A stretch of 64,000 nucleotides of DNA from Ktedonobacteria bacterium (GTDB taxonomy: Bacteria > Chloroflexota > Ktedonobacteria > Ktedonobacterales > JACDGC01). The stretch lies in NCBI GenBank assembly GCA_027459785.1, contig DAIDGU010000065.1:1-64000 (forward strand). Direction: 5' to 3'. The notes under the pieces were generated by a model that searched no databases, was not told the DNA's origin, and saw nothing but the letters and a program-made list of their open reading frames with translations. The position numbers were made by a program, and so were the translations under genes. Below are positions 9,130 through 16,915 of this stretch, piece after piece (within the stretch, counting starts at the first letter, position 1; every line of letters begins with the position of its first letter).

Positions 9130-10022
9130 TTGTGCCGGTGGAGGCGGAGTGCCTGACCAAACGCTTTGGCACCCTCAGCGCGCTCGATGCCATTAGCTTT
9201 GCGCTGGAAGCTGATAAAATCTATGGGTTGCTGGGGCGCAATGGGTCCGGCAAGACGACGCTCATGCGCCTGATGACAGCGCAGATCTTCGCCACCAGTG
9301 GCACAGTGAAGGTCTTTGGGGAAACGCCCTATGAGAACCGCCACGTCCTCAATAAGATCTGCTTCATCAAGGATAACCAGAAGTATCCCAACAGTTACCG
9401 AGTTCTTGATGTGTTGGAACAGGCCGCGTTGTTTTTGCCGCGCTGGGACCGGGAGTATGCCTGCGCGCTCACCGAGGATTTCCAGTTGCCCCTGCAACGG
9501 CGGATGAAGGCGCTTTCCAGAGGCATGCTTTCCGCGGTGGGCATCGTTGTCGGCCTCGCCAGTCGCGCGCCCTTGACGATCTTCGATGAACCAAACTTGG
9601 GCCTGGACCCGGTGGCCAGGGGGTTGTTTTATGAGCGATTACTTGCAGATTATGCGGAGCATCCGCGCACTATCATCCTCTCGACGCACCTGATCGATGA
9701 GGTCAGTCGGCTCTTGGAACATGTGCTGGTGCTGGACCGCGGTCGGCTGATCCTGGATGTGGATGCCGAAAGCTTGCGCGGGCGCGCGTTTGCCGTCATC
9801 GGCCCGGCGGCCAAGATCGACTCGTATACGGCGGGGAAGGAAGTGCTTGATCGCGCGCCATTCGGCAGCCTGGTGTCGGTGACTGTGATGGGCAATGGGG
9901 ATATTGCTGACCGCAAGCACGCCGCAGCGCTCGGCCTGGATCTCGCGCCGGTGTCGTTGCAGCAATTGATCGTCCATCTGACCAGCGCACCATCCACCAG
10001 AAAGACGGTGGAAGACCGATGA
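9126..10022 (+). CDS. ABC transporter ATP-binding protein (YtrB type)
   Basis: Predicted 298-aa ATPase. Walker A GRNGSGKTT, Q-loop FIKDNQ, a divergent signature LSRGMLSAVG, Walker B LTIFDEPNLGLD and H-switch LSTHLIDEVS. It lies in the typical GntR-ATPase-permease order and is translationally coupled on both sides (ATGA at 9126 and at 10019). It works with the permease at 10304, and possibly originally with the truncated one at 10019. The C-terminal 80 residues are a regulatory extension common in this group. Confidence 0.9.
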   Translation: MIVPVEAECLTKRFGTLSALDAISFALEADKIYGLLGRNGSGKTTLMRLMTAQIFATSGTVKVFGETPYENRHVLNKICFIKDNQKYPNSYRVLDVLEQAALFLPRWDREYACALTEDFQLPLQRRMKALSRGMLSAVGIVVGLASRAPLTIFDEPNLGLDPVARGLFYERLLADYAEHPRTIILSTHLIDEVSRLLEHVLVLDRGRLILDVDAESLRGRAFAVIGPAAKIDSYTAGKEVLDRAPFGSLVSVTVMGNGDIADRKHAAALGLDLAPVSLQQLIVHLTSAPSTRKTVEDR

Positions 10023-10231
10023 ACTCTATTATGGGAGAATACTTCTTCCTTGGCGGTGCGTTTCTGCTCCTCAGCACCTTGGTGCTGGTGGGTACTCAAG
10101 CGCGCTGGTGGGGTACCATCGCGGGCTGGCTCACCCAGCAGACCGCGGCCACGCTCGGCGTGTGGCTGATGCCGCTGGCAGCGAGCTTTGCCCTGGCGTC
10201 CTATGCGCTGCTGCGCAAAGCAACCGTGTGA
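10019..10231 (+). pseudogene. truncated ABC-2 permease, C-terminal part only
   Basis: A 70-aa reading frame with two hydrophobic segments. Its second half, RWWGTIAGWLTQQTAA onward, aligns over its whole length with the C-terminus of the full permease at 10304 (RWGTFFAWFSQHTAA), including the final LLRKA/LLRRA. It is therefore a paralogue reduced to its last two spans, apparently by deletion of the first four. Its start still overlaps the ATPase stop (ATGA), so it is translated if the operon is; it may be a remnant or a small subunit. Confidence 0.65.
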
Positions 10232-10260
10232 TACACAATTCGGAGACCTCCTGCGGAAAC

Positions 10261-10287
10261 GTGGGGCGGACATTCCTGTCCACCGCC
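10261..10287. repeat. R4 repeat, short copy
   Basis: GTGGGGCGGACATTCCTGTC and following bases match the 3' ends of the 75-bp elements at 28373-28447 and 55488-55562. It sits between the truncated and full permease genes, so it could mark the recombination that removed one copy's 5' part (inference). Confidence 0.7.
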
Positions 10288-10303
10288 TTAGAAAGGGAAT
10301 CCT

Positions 10304-10996
10304 ATGCTGGCCATCCGTGCTGTCGTGCGCATGCACACCAGAGATACACTGCTGTGGTTTATCGCGCCCTGGCTCTTGCAATTGGCCGCCTTTCTGGTCA
10401 CTCTGCTGGATGGCTTGCTGTTCCAACGCCAGACTGCCTGGTTCTCTTCCGGCGGAGCCTACAATATCTATATCTTCTACTTCGTCGTCGGCATCGTGAG
10501 TGTCAACGATACATTGCGCTTTGCCGTTGGCTTCGGCGTGAGTCGCAAGGATTATTTTCGGGGAACGCTGTTGCTCGTGGCAGGGCTATTCGCCGCGACA
10601 GCCCTGGCGCTGGCGTCGCTGGGATTTCTCGAAAACCACGTCGTCAATGGCTGGGGCGTGGGCATGCACTTTTTCGCGCCGCCCTATTTCGGCGCTGGCT
10701 CGTTCCTGCAACAAAGTTGGGTGGATTTTTCCCTGCTGATGAATCTTTTCGCGCTGGGCTTTGTCATCGGCTGCACGTATCGGCGCTTTGGTAACATCGG
10801 CTTGCTGACCATTTTCGCTCTTGTGGTCCTTTTGCTGACCACCTGGATCGGATTGATTAGCCAGCCCAACCGCTGGGGCACTTTCTTTGCCTGGTTCAGC
10901 CAGCATACGGCAGCCGCGTTCGCCCTGGGGCTGTTGCCCGTGACGGCGCTTTTCCTGCTGGTCGCGTATCTACTGCTACGCCGCGCTGCTGGGTAA
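10304..10996 (+). CDS. ABC-2 permease paired with YtrB-type ATPase
   Basis: Predicted 230-aa integral membrane protein with about six spans (around residues 15-40, 50-72, 87-108, 138-160, 165-188, 200-226) and no large external domain. It has the small-permease form seen in YtrC/YtrD-like cassettes. The ATG follows AAAGGGA. It is 72 nt after the truncated paralogue and separated from it by repeat R4. Expected to dimerise and export an unknown substrate with the ATPase at 9126. Confidence 0.82.
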   Translation: MLAIRAVVRMHTRDTLLWFIAPWLLQLAAFLVTLLDGLLFQRQTAWFSSGGAYNIYIFYFVVGIVSVNDTLRFAVGFGVSRKDYFRGTLLLVAGLFAATALALASLGFLENHVVNGWGVGMHFFAPPYFGAGSFLQQSWVDFSLLMNLFALGFVIGCTYRRFGNIGLLTIFALVVLLLTTWIGLISQPNRWGTFFAWFSQHTAAAFALGLLPVTALFLLVAYLLLRRAAG

Positions 10997-11076
10997 TGGA
11001 TGTCAACCGCTTGTGACCACATCTGTTGGGCCACAAACCAAACGGAGCAGCACTTCAGTGAAGTATCGCTGATAGC

Positions 11077-11102
11077 AAAAGCCCGCATCGGGTGATGCGG
11101 GC
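11077..11102 (-). terminator. rho-independent terminator of groEL
   Basis: Perfect 9-bp stem GCCCGCATC / GATGCGGGC (11081-11102) with a 4-nt loop, followed on the minus strand by TTTT (11077-11080). It lies 33 nt past the groEL stop. Confidence 0.8.
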
Positions 11103-11134
11103 CTGGTGTGGTGTGCCTCGTGGAGGAACCGGGC

Positions 11135-12766
11135 TTAGTAGTCCGGCATCTGCGGCGCGGCAGCGGTTTTCTCTTTTTCGGGGATGTCGGTGATGAGCGC
11201 CTCGGTGGTGAGGATCATCGTGGCGATGCTGGCGGCGTTTTGTAGCGCGGAGCGCGTCACCTTGGCGGCGTCGATGATGCCGGCGGCGACCAGATCTTCC
11301 GTCTTGCCGGTCAGCACATTGTAGCCGATCTTCGGGTTGTTGCCGTTCTCGCGCTGCGCGCGGCGGATCGCCTCGACGATCACTGCGCCGTCCTGGCCGG
11401 CGTTCGTGGCGATCTGGCGGACTGGTTCTTCCAGCGCGCGGCGCAGGATGGTGATGCCCGTCGCGGCGTCGCCCGTCAGGTTCAGCTTATCCAGCGAGCT
11501 GGTGGCATCCAGCAGCGCCACGCCGCCGCCCGGCACGTAGCCTTCCTCGACGGCAGAACGGGTGGAGGAGAGGGCATCCTCGACGCGCGTCTTGCGGAAC
11601 TTCAGTTCGACCTCGGTGCCGGCACCGACCTTGATGATGCCGACGCCACCCGACAGCTTGGCCAGGCGCTCTTGCAGCTTCTCGCGGTCATAGTCGCTGG
11701 TGGTCTCTTCGATCTGCGCGCGGATCTGCTTGATGCGCGCCTGGATCTCTTGATCCTCGCCGTGGCCCTCGACGAAGGTCGTCTCGTCCTTGGTGGCGAT
11801 GACGCGCCGCGCCTGGCCCAGATCGTTGAGGGTGGCGTTTTCGAGGCGGCGGCCCACTTCTTCACTGATGACTTCGCCGCCGGTGAGGATCGCCAGGTCG
11901 CGCAGCATCTCTTTGCGGCGGTCGCCGAAGCCGGGGGCTTTCACGGCCAGGACGTTCAGGATGCCGCGCAGCTTGTTGACGACCAGGGTGGCGAGCGCCT
12001 CGCCATCGACATCTTCAGCGACGATGACGATGTTGCGCTGGCCGGTCTGCGTGATCTTCTCGAGGATCGGCAGCAGATCCTGGATGGCGCTGATCTTCTT
12101 GTCGGTGATGAGGACCGGGGTATCTTCGATGACGGCCTCCATGCGGTCAGAGTTCGTCACGAAATAGGCCGAGATGTAGCCCTTGTCGATCTGCATGCCC
12201 TCGACGTATTCCGTCTCGAAGCTGGTGCCGCGCGATTCTTCGACGGTGATGACGCCGTCGCGGCCCACGCGATCCATCACGTCGGCGATCAGCGTGCCGA
12301 TCTGCTCGTCTGCGGCGGAAACGGTGGCGATCTGCGCGATCTCTTTCTTGCCTTCGACGGGGGTGGCGATGCTGCGGATGTATTCGACGACGGCGTCCAC
12401 GCCGCGCTCGATGCCCTGGCGCAGCAGCATGGGATTCGCGCCGGCGGCCAGGTTGCGCAGACCCTCGTTGACGATAGCCTGGGCCAGAACCGTTGCGGTC
12501 GTCGTGCCGTCGCCGGCCACGTCGTTCGTCTTGACGGCAGCTTCTTTCAGGAGTTGCGCGCCCATGTTCTCGAAGGGATCTTCGAGCTGAATCTCTTTGG
12601 CGACGGTCACGCCGTCATGCGTCACGGTTGGTGCGCCGAATTTCTTGTCGAGCGCCACGTTGCGGCCCTTGGGGCCGAGGGTGGTTTTCACCGCGCCAGC
12701 CAGGATGTCGATGCCGCTCTTCAGCTTGCGGCGCGCGTTCTCATCGAAGACGAGTTGCTTAGCCAT
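11135..12766 (-). CDS. groL: chaperonin GroEL (Cpn60)
   Basis: Predicted 543-aa group I chaperonin subunit; forms the 14-mer that folds proteins with GroES using ATP. Full length and collinear with Gro[12 protein letters not shown] and the nucleotide-binding [11 protein letters not shown] in the equatorial domain, apical region with [14 protein letters not shown], and VPGGGVALL near the C-terminal equatorial segment. The C-terminus is AAAPQMPDY and lacks the Gly-Gly-Met repeats common in GroEL. GAGGAG lies upstream of the ATG. It is downstream of groES after 188 bp containing a 21-bp tandem repeat, and ends at a clear terminator. Confidence 0.98.
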   Translation of the reverse strand: MAKQLVFDENARRKLKSGIDILAGAVKTTLGPKGRNVALDKKFGAPTVTHDGVTVAKEIQLEDPFENMGAQLLKEAAVKTNDVAGDGTTTATVLAQAIVNEGLRNLAAGANPMLLRQGIERGVDAVVEYIRSIATPVEGKKEIAQIATVSAADEQIGTLIADVMDRVGRDGVITVEESRGTSFETEYVEGMQIDKGYISAYFVTNSDRMEAVIEDTPVLITDKKISAIQDLLPILEKITQTGQRNIVIVAEDVDGEALATLVVNKLRGILNVLAVKAPGFGDRRKEMLRDLAILTGGEVISEEVGRRLENATLNDLGQARRVIATKDETTFVEGHGEDQEIQARIKQIRAQIEETTSDYDREKLQERLAKLSGGVGIIKVGAGTEVELKFRKTRVEDALSSTRSAVEEGYVPGGGVALLDATSSLDKLNLTGDAATGITILRRALEEPVRQIATNAGQDGAVIVEAIRRAQRENGNNPKIGYNVLTGKTEDLVAAGIIDAAKVTRSALQNAASIATMILTTEALITDIPEKEKTAAAPQMPDY

Positions 12767-12837
12767 GATGGGGAATGTTCTCCTCAGTAATATTGAAACT
12801 AGCGTTGGACGATAAAAGTAACGTGACTACGGAACGC

Positions 12838-12879
12838 GAAATGACGCGAGATCCGTGCGAAGTGACGCGACATACGTGC
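12838..12879. repeat. 21-bp direct repeat pair between groES and groEL
   Basis: Two adjoining 21-bp units (12838-12858 and 12859-12879) agree at 18 of 21 positions around the core TGACGCGA. Three copies of TTTCGTGT follow at 12885, 12906 and 12916. All are in the groES-groEL spacer and could form mRNA structure or bind a protein. Confidence 0.75.
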
Positions 12880-12954
12880 CTCTATTTCGTGTCTGTTCGC
12901 GGCTTTTTCGTGTTATTTCGTGTTCTCGTCCTTCGTTATCTCAGATCTCCCGCC

Positions 12955-13248
12955 TTACTCGGACAGGACGGCCAGGATGTCGGATTCGCGCAACACCAGC
13001 AGGTCTTCGCCTTCATACTTGAACTCGGTGCCGCCATATTTGGCGAAAAGTACCTTGTCGCCGACCTTCAATTCCATCTGCGAGCGTTCGCCATTATCCA
13101 GTACCTTGCCCGCGCCGACGGCGATGACGGTCCCCTCTTGGGGCTTCTCTTTCGCGGTGTCGGGGATGATGATGCCGCCCTTGCTCATCTCTTCTTTCGC
13201 CGAAGGCTTGACGACCACACGGTCGGCAACGGGACGAATCTTCGCCAC
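12955..13248 (-). CDS. groES: co-chaperonin GroES (Cpn10)
   Basis: Predicted 97-aa GroES, lid of the GroEL cage. A GTG start at 13248 is chosen because AGGAGGAG lies 8 nt upstream and the protein then begins at the usual place ([13 protein letters not shown]) with the normal family length. The mobile loop ([12 protein letters not shown]), GTVIAVGAG and [11 protein letters not shown] are present. An in-frame ATG at 13338 would add a Lys/Ala-rich 30-residue extension and has weaker support. I see no CIRCE element upstream. Confidence 0.95.
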   Translation of the reverse strand: MAKIRPVADRVVVKPSAKEEMSKGGIIIPDTAKEKPQEGTVIAVGAGKVLDNGERSQMELKVGDKVLFAKYGGTEFKYEGEDLLVLRESDILAVLSE

Positions 13249-13336
13249 GGTGGAATCTCCTCCTGCTTTCGCGGGGGTTTTGCCCGCCGCATCACCTGAA
13301 CGCTTGTTAGCCACTGTGTTTTTCTCCACGCGGTTC

Positions 13337-13356
13337 ATCCCCACCCAGGTGGGGAT
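13337..13356. other. perfect hairpin in groES leader
   Basis: ATCCCCAC-CCAG-GTGGGGAT, 8-bp arms with a 4-nt loop, about 90 nt upstream of the groES GTG. There is no T-run, so it is not a typical terminator. It may be an operator or an mRNA structure. The leader 13249-13539 otherwise shows no convincing promoter or CIRCE element. Confidence 0.5.
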
Positions 13357-13539
13357 AACGCTGAGTGATCGTGCTTCTTTGCGCGTGCCGGTTGCCGCTG
13401 GGCGGCGCTGCCCGCGCAACCATTGGCAACAGCATAGATCATGTTCCGCAAGAAGCGCGTATGAGGAATGTTAGATTTGTGTTAGAATATTCAGCCTTTG
13501 GTTGCTATACTTGTCGGTAGTTGCCCCTGTGTAGTGTGG

Positions 13540-13797
13540 CTACCCTGGCGGTGCGGCCAGCGCCTGGCGTGTCAGATCGACCAACTGCTGGCAGCAGCCG
13601 GTGATGCTGATGTGCTGGCGACCCTGCACGATATGCAGCGTGACCTGGGGCGCGAAGCCGTGGGCCGGGCAGACGACGTGGGCCAGCTTCTGCTGCAACT
13701 GCTCGTGCATGCTGCTGACGGTGATGCGTTGCAGCATATCCGCCATGTCTGTCGCTACGACGGTGCGCCCGTCGATCATAATCGTGATCTCAGCCAT
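13540..13797 (-). CDS. small Cys/His-containing protein
   Basis: Predicted 85-aa soluble protein of unknown function. The ATG follows AAGGAG by 10 nt. The first 20 residues (MAEITIMIDGRTVVATD) suggest a beta strand and turn; the middle has CPAHG and the C-terminal part GCCQQLVDLTRQAL, so three Cys and several His could bind metal. It lies upstream of groES on the same strand, 291 bp away. No family recognised. Confidence 0.6.
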   Translation of the reverse strand: MAEITIMIDGRTVVATDMADMLQRITVSSMHEQLQQKLAHVVCPAHGFAPQVTLHIVQGRQHISITGCCQQLVDLTRQALAAPPG

Positions 13798-13892
13798 CGC
13801 TGGTTATCTCCTTAGCTTGCTTGACTGCCTCACTATAATAGAACCCATCTGATTGAAAAGAGACACCTCAATAACGCTTGCTGGAGGATAAT

Positions 13893-14333
13893 ATGCGTGC
13901 TGATGCGACGACAACAGCGGCTGTGATCGCCACCCTTGAACAATATCGTACCAGTTATATCGATCGTGATCTCGATCGGCTGATGGCGACCTTTGCACCT
14001 GACCAAGACACGATCCTCTTAGGGACCGGTGCGGATGAACTGTTGGTTGGTTATGACACAATCCAAGCTGCAATGCCGCGCGACTGGCATCAGTCGGATG
14101 CTATTGTATGGGAATGGCAGACGCCGATGGTAGGCGCGGCGGGGTCGATAGCATGGGCATTCATCGACTCCGCGGTTGATGCGCGCATGGGATCGATTCG
14201 CGTGCGCCTGCCGACGCGCATTACGGCTGTGCTGGAACTGCGCGGCGGCCAATGGCTGATCACCCAAATGCACCTGTCTGTGCCAGCGACGGGACAAACT
14301 GAGGGGGAATCCTTTCCCCCACCAACCATGTGA
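13893..14333 (+). CDS. SnoaL/NTF2-like fold protein
   Basis: Predicted 146-aa protein. ATG at 13893 is preferred to the TTG at 13878 because GGAGGATAAT directly precedes it. The pattern is that of a SnoaL-like domain: N-terminal helix with LEQYRTSYIDRDLDRLMATFA, acidic turn, GYDTIQAA, then strands ending WLITQMHLSVP. Such domains bind small hydrophobic ligands or act as isomerases or hydrolases; no catalytic assignment is possible. It is transcribed divergently from the small Cys/His gene and converges on the next gene. Confidence 0.72.
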   Translation: MRADATTTAAVIATLEQYRTSYIDRDLDRLMATFAPDQDTILLGTGADELLVGYDTIQAAMPRDWHQSDAIVWEWQTPMVGAAGSIAWAFIDSAVDARMGSIRVRLPTRITAVLELRGGQWLITQMHLSVPATGQTEGESFPPPTM

Positions 14334-14343
14334 GCCAGGCAGC

Positions 14344-14871
14344 TCAGCGCCGCGCCTGCAACTGATCGAGCGCGGAGCCGACCTGGACCGAATCGACCTT
14401 GCCGGCGAGGGTGTGGACTTTGACGGCGCGGGCCTCACGCAAGCGTTCGGCCAGGTGCGCGGACCAGCGATTCGTCGTTTGGATGACGAGGGTGCCACCG
14501 TGGCGGCTGACGCGCTGCACGCGAAAGAGGGGCGCGCCGCGCGCCGGCAACAACGTGGCGAGCAGGCCCAGCACCAGGCCGGCGGGAATGCTCAGGGCGA
14601 GGCCCAGCACTGTCGCGCCCAGCAGCGCCGACGGCGTGGCATTGGTGGTGCCAGCGAGGCCCACGCTGGCGAACGTGCCGTTCGCGCTCAGGTAGCCCAG
14701 CACCGCGCCGCCCAGCATACACAGCGACACCGCTGCCGAAACACGGCTGCCCAACAGGGCCGTGGGCCGCGCGGGCGGGCGCGCACCCGCCGGGCGGTAG
14801 CCGCGCAGGGCGAGGATCGCTTCGCCCGCCTCTTCCGCTGAGGCGAATCGACCGACTAACGTTTTGCTCAA
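14344..14871 (-). CDS. membrane protein with two central spans
   Basis: Predicted 175-aa protein. It starts with TTG at 14871 (GGGGGA 8 nt upstream; the nearby ATG runs straight into a stop). Short soluble N-terminus (VGRFASAEEAGEAILALRGY), two hydrophobic segments about residues 45-70 and 83-107, and a C-terminal soluble part containing LVIQTTNRWSAHLAERL. The ends resemble a general-stress-protein-like pair of small folds around a membrane hairpin. Function unknown. Confidence 0.6.
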   Translation of the reverse strand: MSKTLVGRFASAEEAGEAILALRGYRPAGARPPARPTALLGSRVSAAVSLCMLGGAVLGYLSANGTFASVGLAGTTNATPSALLGATVLGLALSIPAGLVLGLLATLLPARGAPLFRVQRVSRHGGTLVIQTTNRWSAHLAERLREARAVKVHTLAGKVDSVQVGSALDQLQARR

Positions 14872-15010
14872 AGCATGAATCCCCCTATGACGAATCTGCT
14901 ACCGTGCCAGGCCCGACGACGTGGCCGGCAGGAGCAAGCGATTGGATGTTTACCAGGATGTTTTCATTATATACAGGGTTCCAAGATCTGCCCACAATCT
15001 TGCACAAAGG

Positions 15011-15772
15011 TTACGAGCGGGCTAGCCAGATGCGCATAAGGGCGAGGCCGTGGCGGCGCAGCGCCAGGATGGTGCGCGGGGCGACGGCGAACTGGTGCGC
15101 GAGGGCGCGCACGCTCTGGCGGCGCATGCCGATGCCGAATTGCGCGGCGATGATGGTCCGTTCCGGTTCGGGGAGGTGGGCCACGCCTGCCCGCACCCGT
15201 GCGGCATCCTGGCGCGGCCCCGCCGTGTCACCATCAGCCAGGCTCAGCCGCTCTGCGACGGCATCGAGCGCGAGGGGCGGCGTCAGCGCGCGTTCCAGCG
15301 CAGCGATGCGCTTGACCGGCCAGCCGGTGGCGGCGGCGAGTTCCGCCGGGCGCGGTTCGCGCGCCAGTTCCGCGCGCAGGTGCGCGGCGACACGGCGCAG
15401 GTGCAGCCAGTCGCGCAGCGCGTGCGGCGGCAGACTATAACCGACCAGCCGCCGGCGGGCGAGCGCTAGCACGATGCGGCGGCGCATCCACAGCACGGCC
15501 AATGCCTCGGCGTGGGCCGCCGAGACCTCCGGCGGCAACTGGCGCGCGACTTCCACCAGCGCCAAACACGCTTCCTGATACAGATCCGCCCAGGCATCCG
15601 GGGCATAGCGGGCATGCCAGCGTGCCAGGCGCGCGGCGATGGGTAGCCGCTCCAGGATGAAGCGCTCCGCCGGCGCGAGATCCGGCGGCAGGTCGGCCAC
15701 GACGACGGGGGCGGTGGGGATATGGACGGCAGCGAGCGCGCGCGGGGCGCGCAACGGGGACATTCGGCGCAT
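15011..15772 (-). CDS. sigma-70-like factor
   Basis: Predicted 253-aa protein with a sigma-70 layout: region 2 (about residues 45-115, including DLYQEACLALVEVARQLPP), region 3-like ELAREPRPAELAAATGWPVKRIAALE (about 135-165) and region 4 with LPEPERTIIAAQFGIG and the helix-turn-helix SVRALAHQFAVAPRTILALR (about 205-250). It is divergent from housekeeping RpoD and lacks region 1. ATG at 15772 follows GAGGAGCG. No anti-sigma gene is adjacent; the next gene downstream is a membrane protein with no obvious anti-sigma motif. Confidence 0.72.
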   Translation of the reverse strand: MRRMSPLRAPRALAAVHIPTAPVVVADLPPDLAPAERFILERLPIAARLARWHARYAPDAWADLYQEACLALVEVARQLPPEVSAAHAEALAVLWMRRRIVLALARRRLVGYSLPPHALRDWLHLRRVAAHLRAELAREPRPAELAAATGWPVKRIAALERALTPPLALDAVAERLSLADGDTAGPRQDAARVRAGVAHLPEPERTIIAAQFGIGMRRQSVRALAHQFAVAPRTILALRRHGLALMRIWLARS

Positions 15773-15881
15773 AGTAAGAAACGCTCCTCATGGAAAGACG
15801 GGCGTTTCCGTGCCGGGACTATACACTAGTGGGACGGCGGGCGGTTAATGATGGTTTACCAAGTTGGGCGGACATGGCTCA

Positions 15882-16049
15882 CGCGGTCGCCGGGGCAAGA
15901 GACCAGCGGCGCGCGGTCGCCGGGGGCGATCCGTGTCGGCGTGCGGTCGCCGGGGGTAACGTTCCCACCGTCGCGCGGTCGCCGGGGGCTGAACCCCCCG
16001 GCTCGGAAAGGGAACCCCTCCGGGCTAGGACGCGACACGGCGGGCGTAC
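15882..16049. repeat. R2 repeat cluster with ~30-bp period
   Basis: Four GCGGTCGCCGGGG units begin at 15883, 15913, 15943 and 15975, separated by unrelated 16-18-bp stretches. The last leads into a hairpin GCCGGGGG-N6-CCCCCGGC and a conserved tail to about 16049 (GGAACCCCTCCGGGCTAGGA). The hairpin and tail recur at 40575-40650. Confidence 0.8.
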
Positions 16050-16106
16050 AGTGGCAAACATCATCAAAGGCATCGAGGATGCGGGCGGTATTGATTGAGG
16101 CCACTT

Positions 16107-16152
16107 GCGCGCCTAGGGGCGTACCGCCACGAAGTTCGCCTGCGCGGACTGG
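16107..16152. repeat. R1 repeat, 3' partial copy
   Basis: GCGCCTAGGGGCGTACCGCC and the following hairpin region match positions 42-84 with two visible substitutions. Between it and the next repeat (16153-16501) the DNA is A+T-richer and holds only one unconvincing reading frame. Confidence 0.75.
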
Positions 16153-16501
16153 AACGCGGCGGGCGTGATCGCTTTCCGGGCAACGTACTCTAACAATCAG
16201 CGATTTGGGATAGAGTATGATATGGCTCTAGCATACCATATATTCATCTGTAACACAAGAACGCACCAGCGATTCAATGCTGTAATGGCAAAGGAGGTTC
16301 CCTGCGCTAGCGTTATGCGTCCACGATCTTTGGCACCGCGACCGTTTTCAATCGCCTGCCACCCGCGCTTCCATCAATCAGGCAGGTGCGTACAGGTGCG
16401 TCCTTGTCACGGCATACGCCGCTGTTGTTTTCCGCATTCAATAAATATAGGTGCGTAGGTGCGCGAATTCAGGGCGGTGCATTATATCCTTTGCGGGAAT
16501 A

Positions 16502-16766
16502 GACGGTGGTCAGGGGGGACCGGACAGACAGGAATGTCTGTCCTCCGGGGTGAGGGAGAATGGCGGTCCTCCGGGGGAGCGTAGTGACCGACAGGCATGG
16601 CGGTCCTCCGGGGTGAGGGAGAATGACGGTGGTCAGGGGGGCCGGACAGACAGGAATGTCTGTCCTCCGGGGTGAGGGAGAATGGCGGTCCTCTTGGGGA
16701 GCGGAATGCCTGACAGAAAGGTCTGTCCGCAAGGGAGTGGAATGACTGACAGGCTTGGCGGGCCTG
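16502..16766. repeat. R3 repeat, two tandem ~123-bp copies
   Basis: Two direct copies begin at 16502 and 16625. Each contains a perfect hairpin GGACAGAC-AGGAAT-GTCTGTCC and variants of GGCGGTCCTCC. Related arrays are at 33083-33262 and 41536-41609. The stretch from 15773 to 16915 (1.1 kb) holds only these repeats and A+T-richer DNA, with no supportable gene. Confidence 0.85.
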
Positions 16767-16915
16767 TGGTAGCCATGCTCATTACCCGAAAATGATATTT
16801 GCCCTACCCAGCCATGAGTCGCATATGTTATGATGCGTTGCAGCGATAGATTTTTCAGCGTGATGCAAAAATTACTCGTATTGTGAACGTGTAGCTCAGA
16901 CGAAGGAGAACCAGC

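Noticed and set aside
13249..13338. Longer GroES starting at ATG 13338
   Set aside because: The GTG at 13248 has AGGAGGAG at ideal distance and gives the standard family length; the extra residues are low-complexity.
13249..13540. CIRCE/HrcA operator before groES
   Set aside because: No TTAGCACTC-N9-GAGTGCTAA-like sequence is visible; only an unrelated ATCCCCAC hairpin.
15882..15988. CRISPR-like array of GCGGTCGCCGGGGG units
   Set aside because: The repeat is only about 14 bp, intervening sequences are 16-18 bp, there are only four units and there is no cas gene in the window. It belongs to the dispersed R2 family.
15856..16104. Minus-strand frame across the R2 repeats
   Set aside because: It is made of repeated GDR/GDRAP-like residues translated from the repeat; no start signal.
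16165..16458. 97-codon plus-strand frame in the repeat region
   Set aside because: No ribosome site, many Cys/His/Arg with no domain pattern; it lies in A+T-richer non-coding sequence between repeats.
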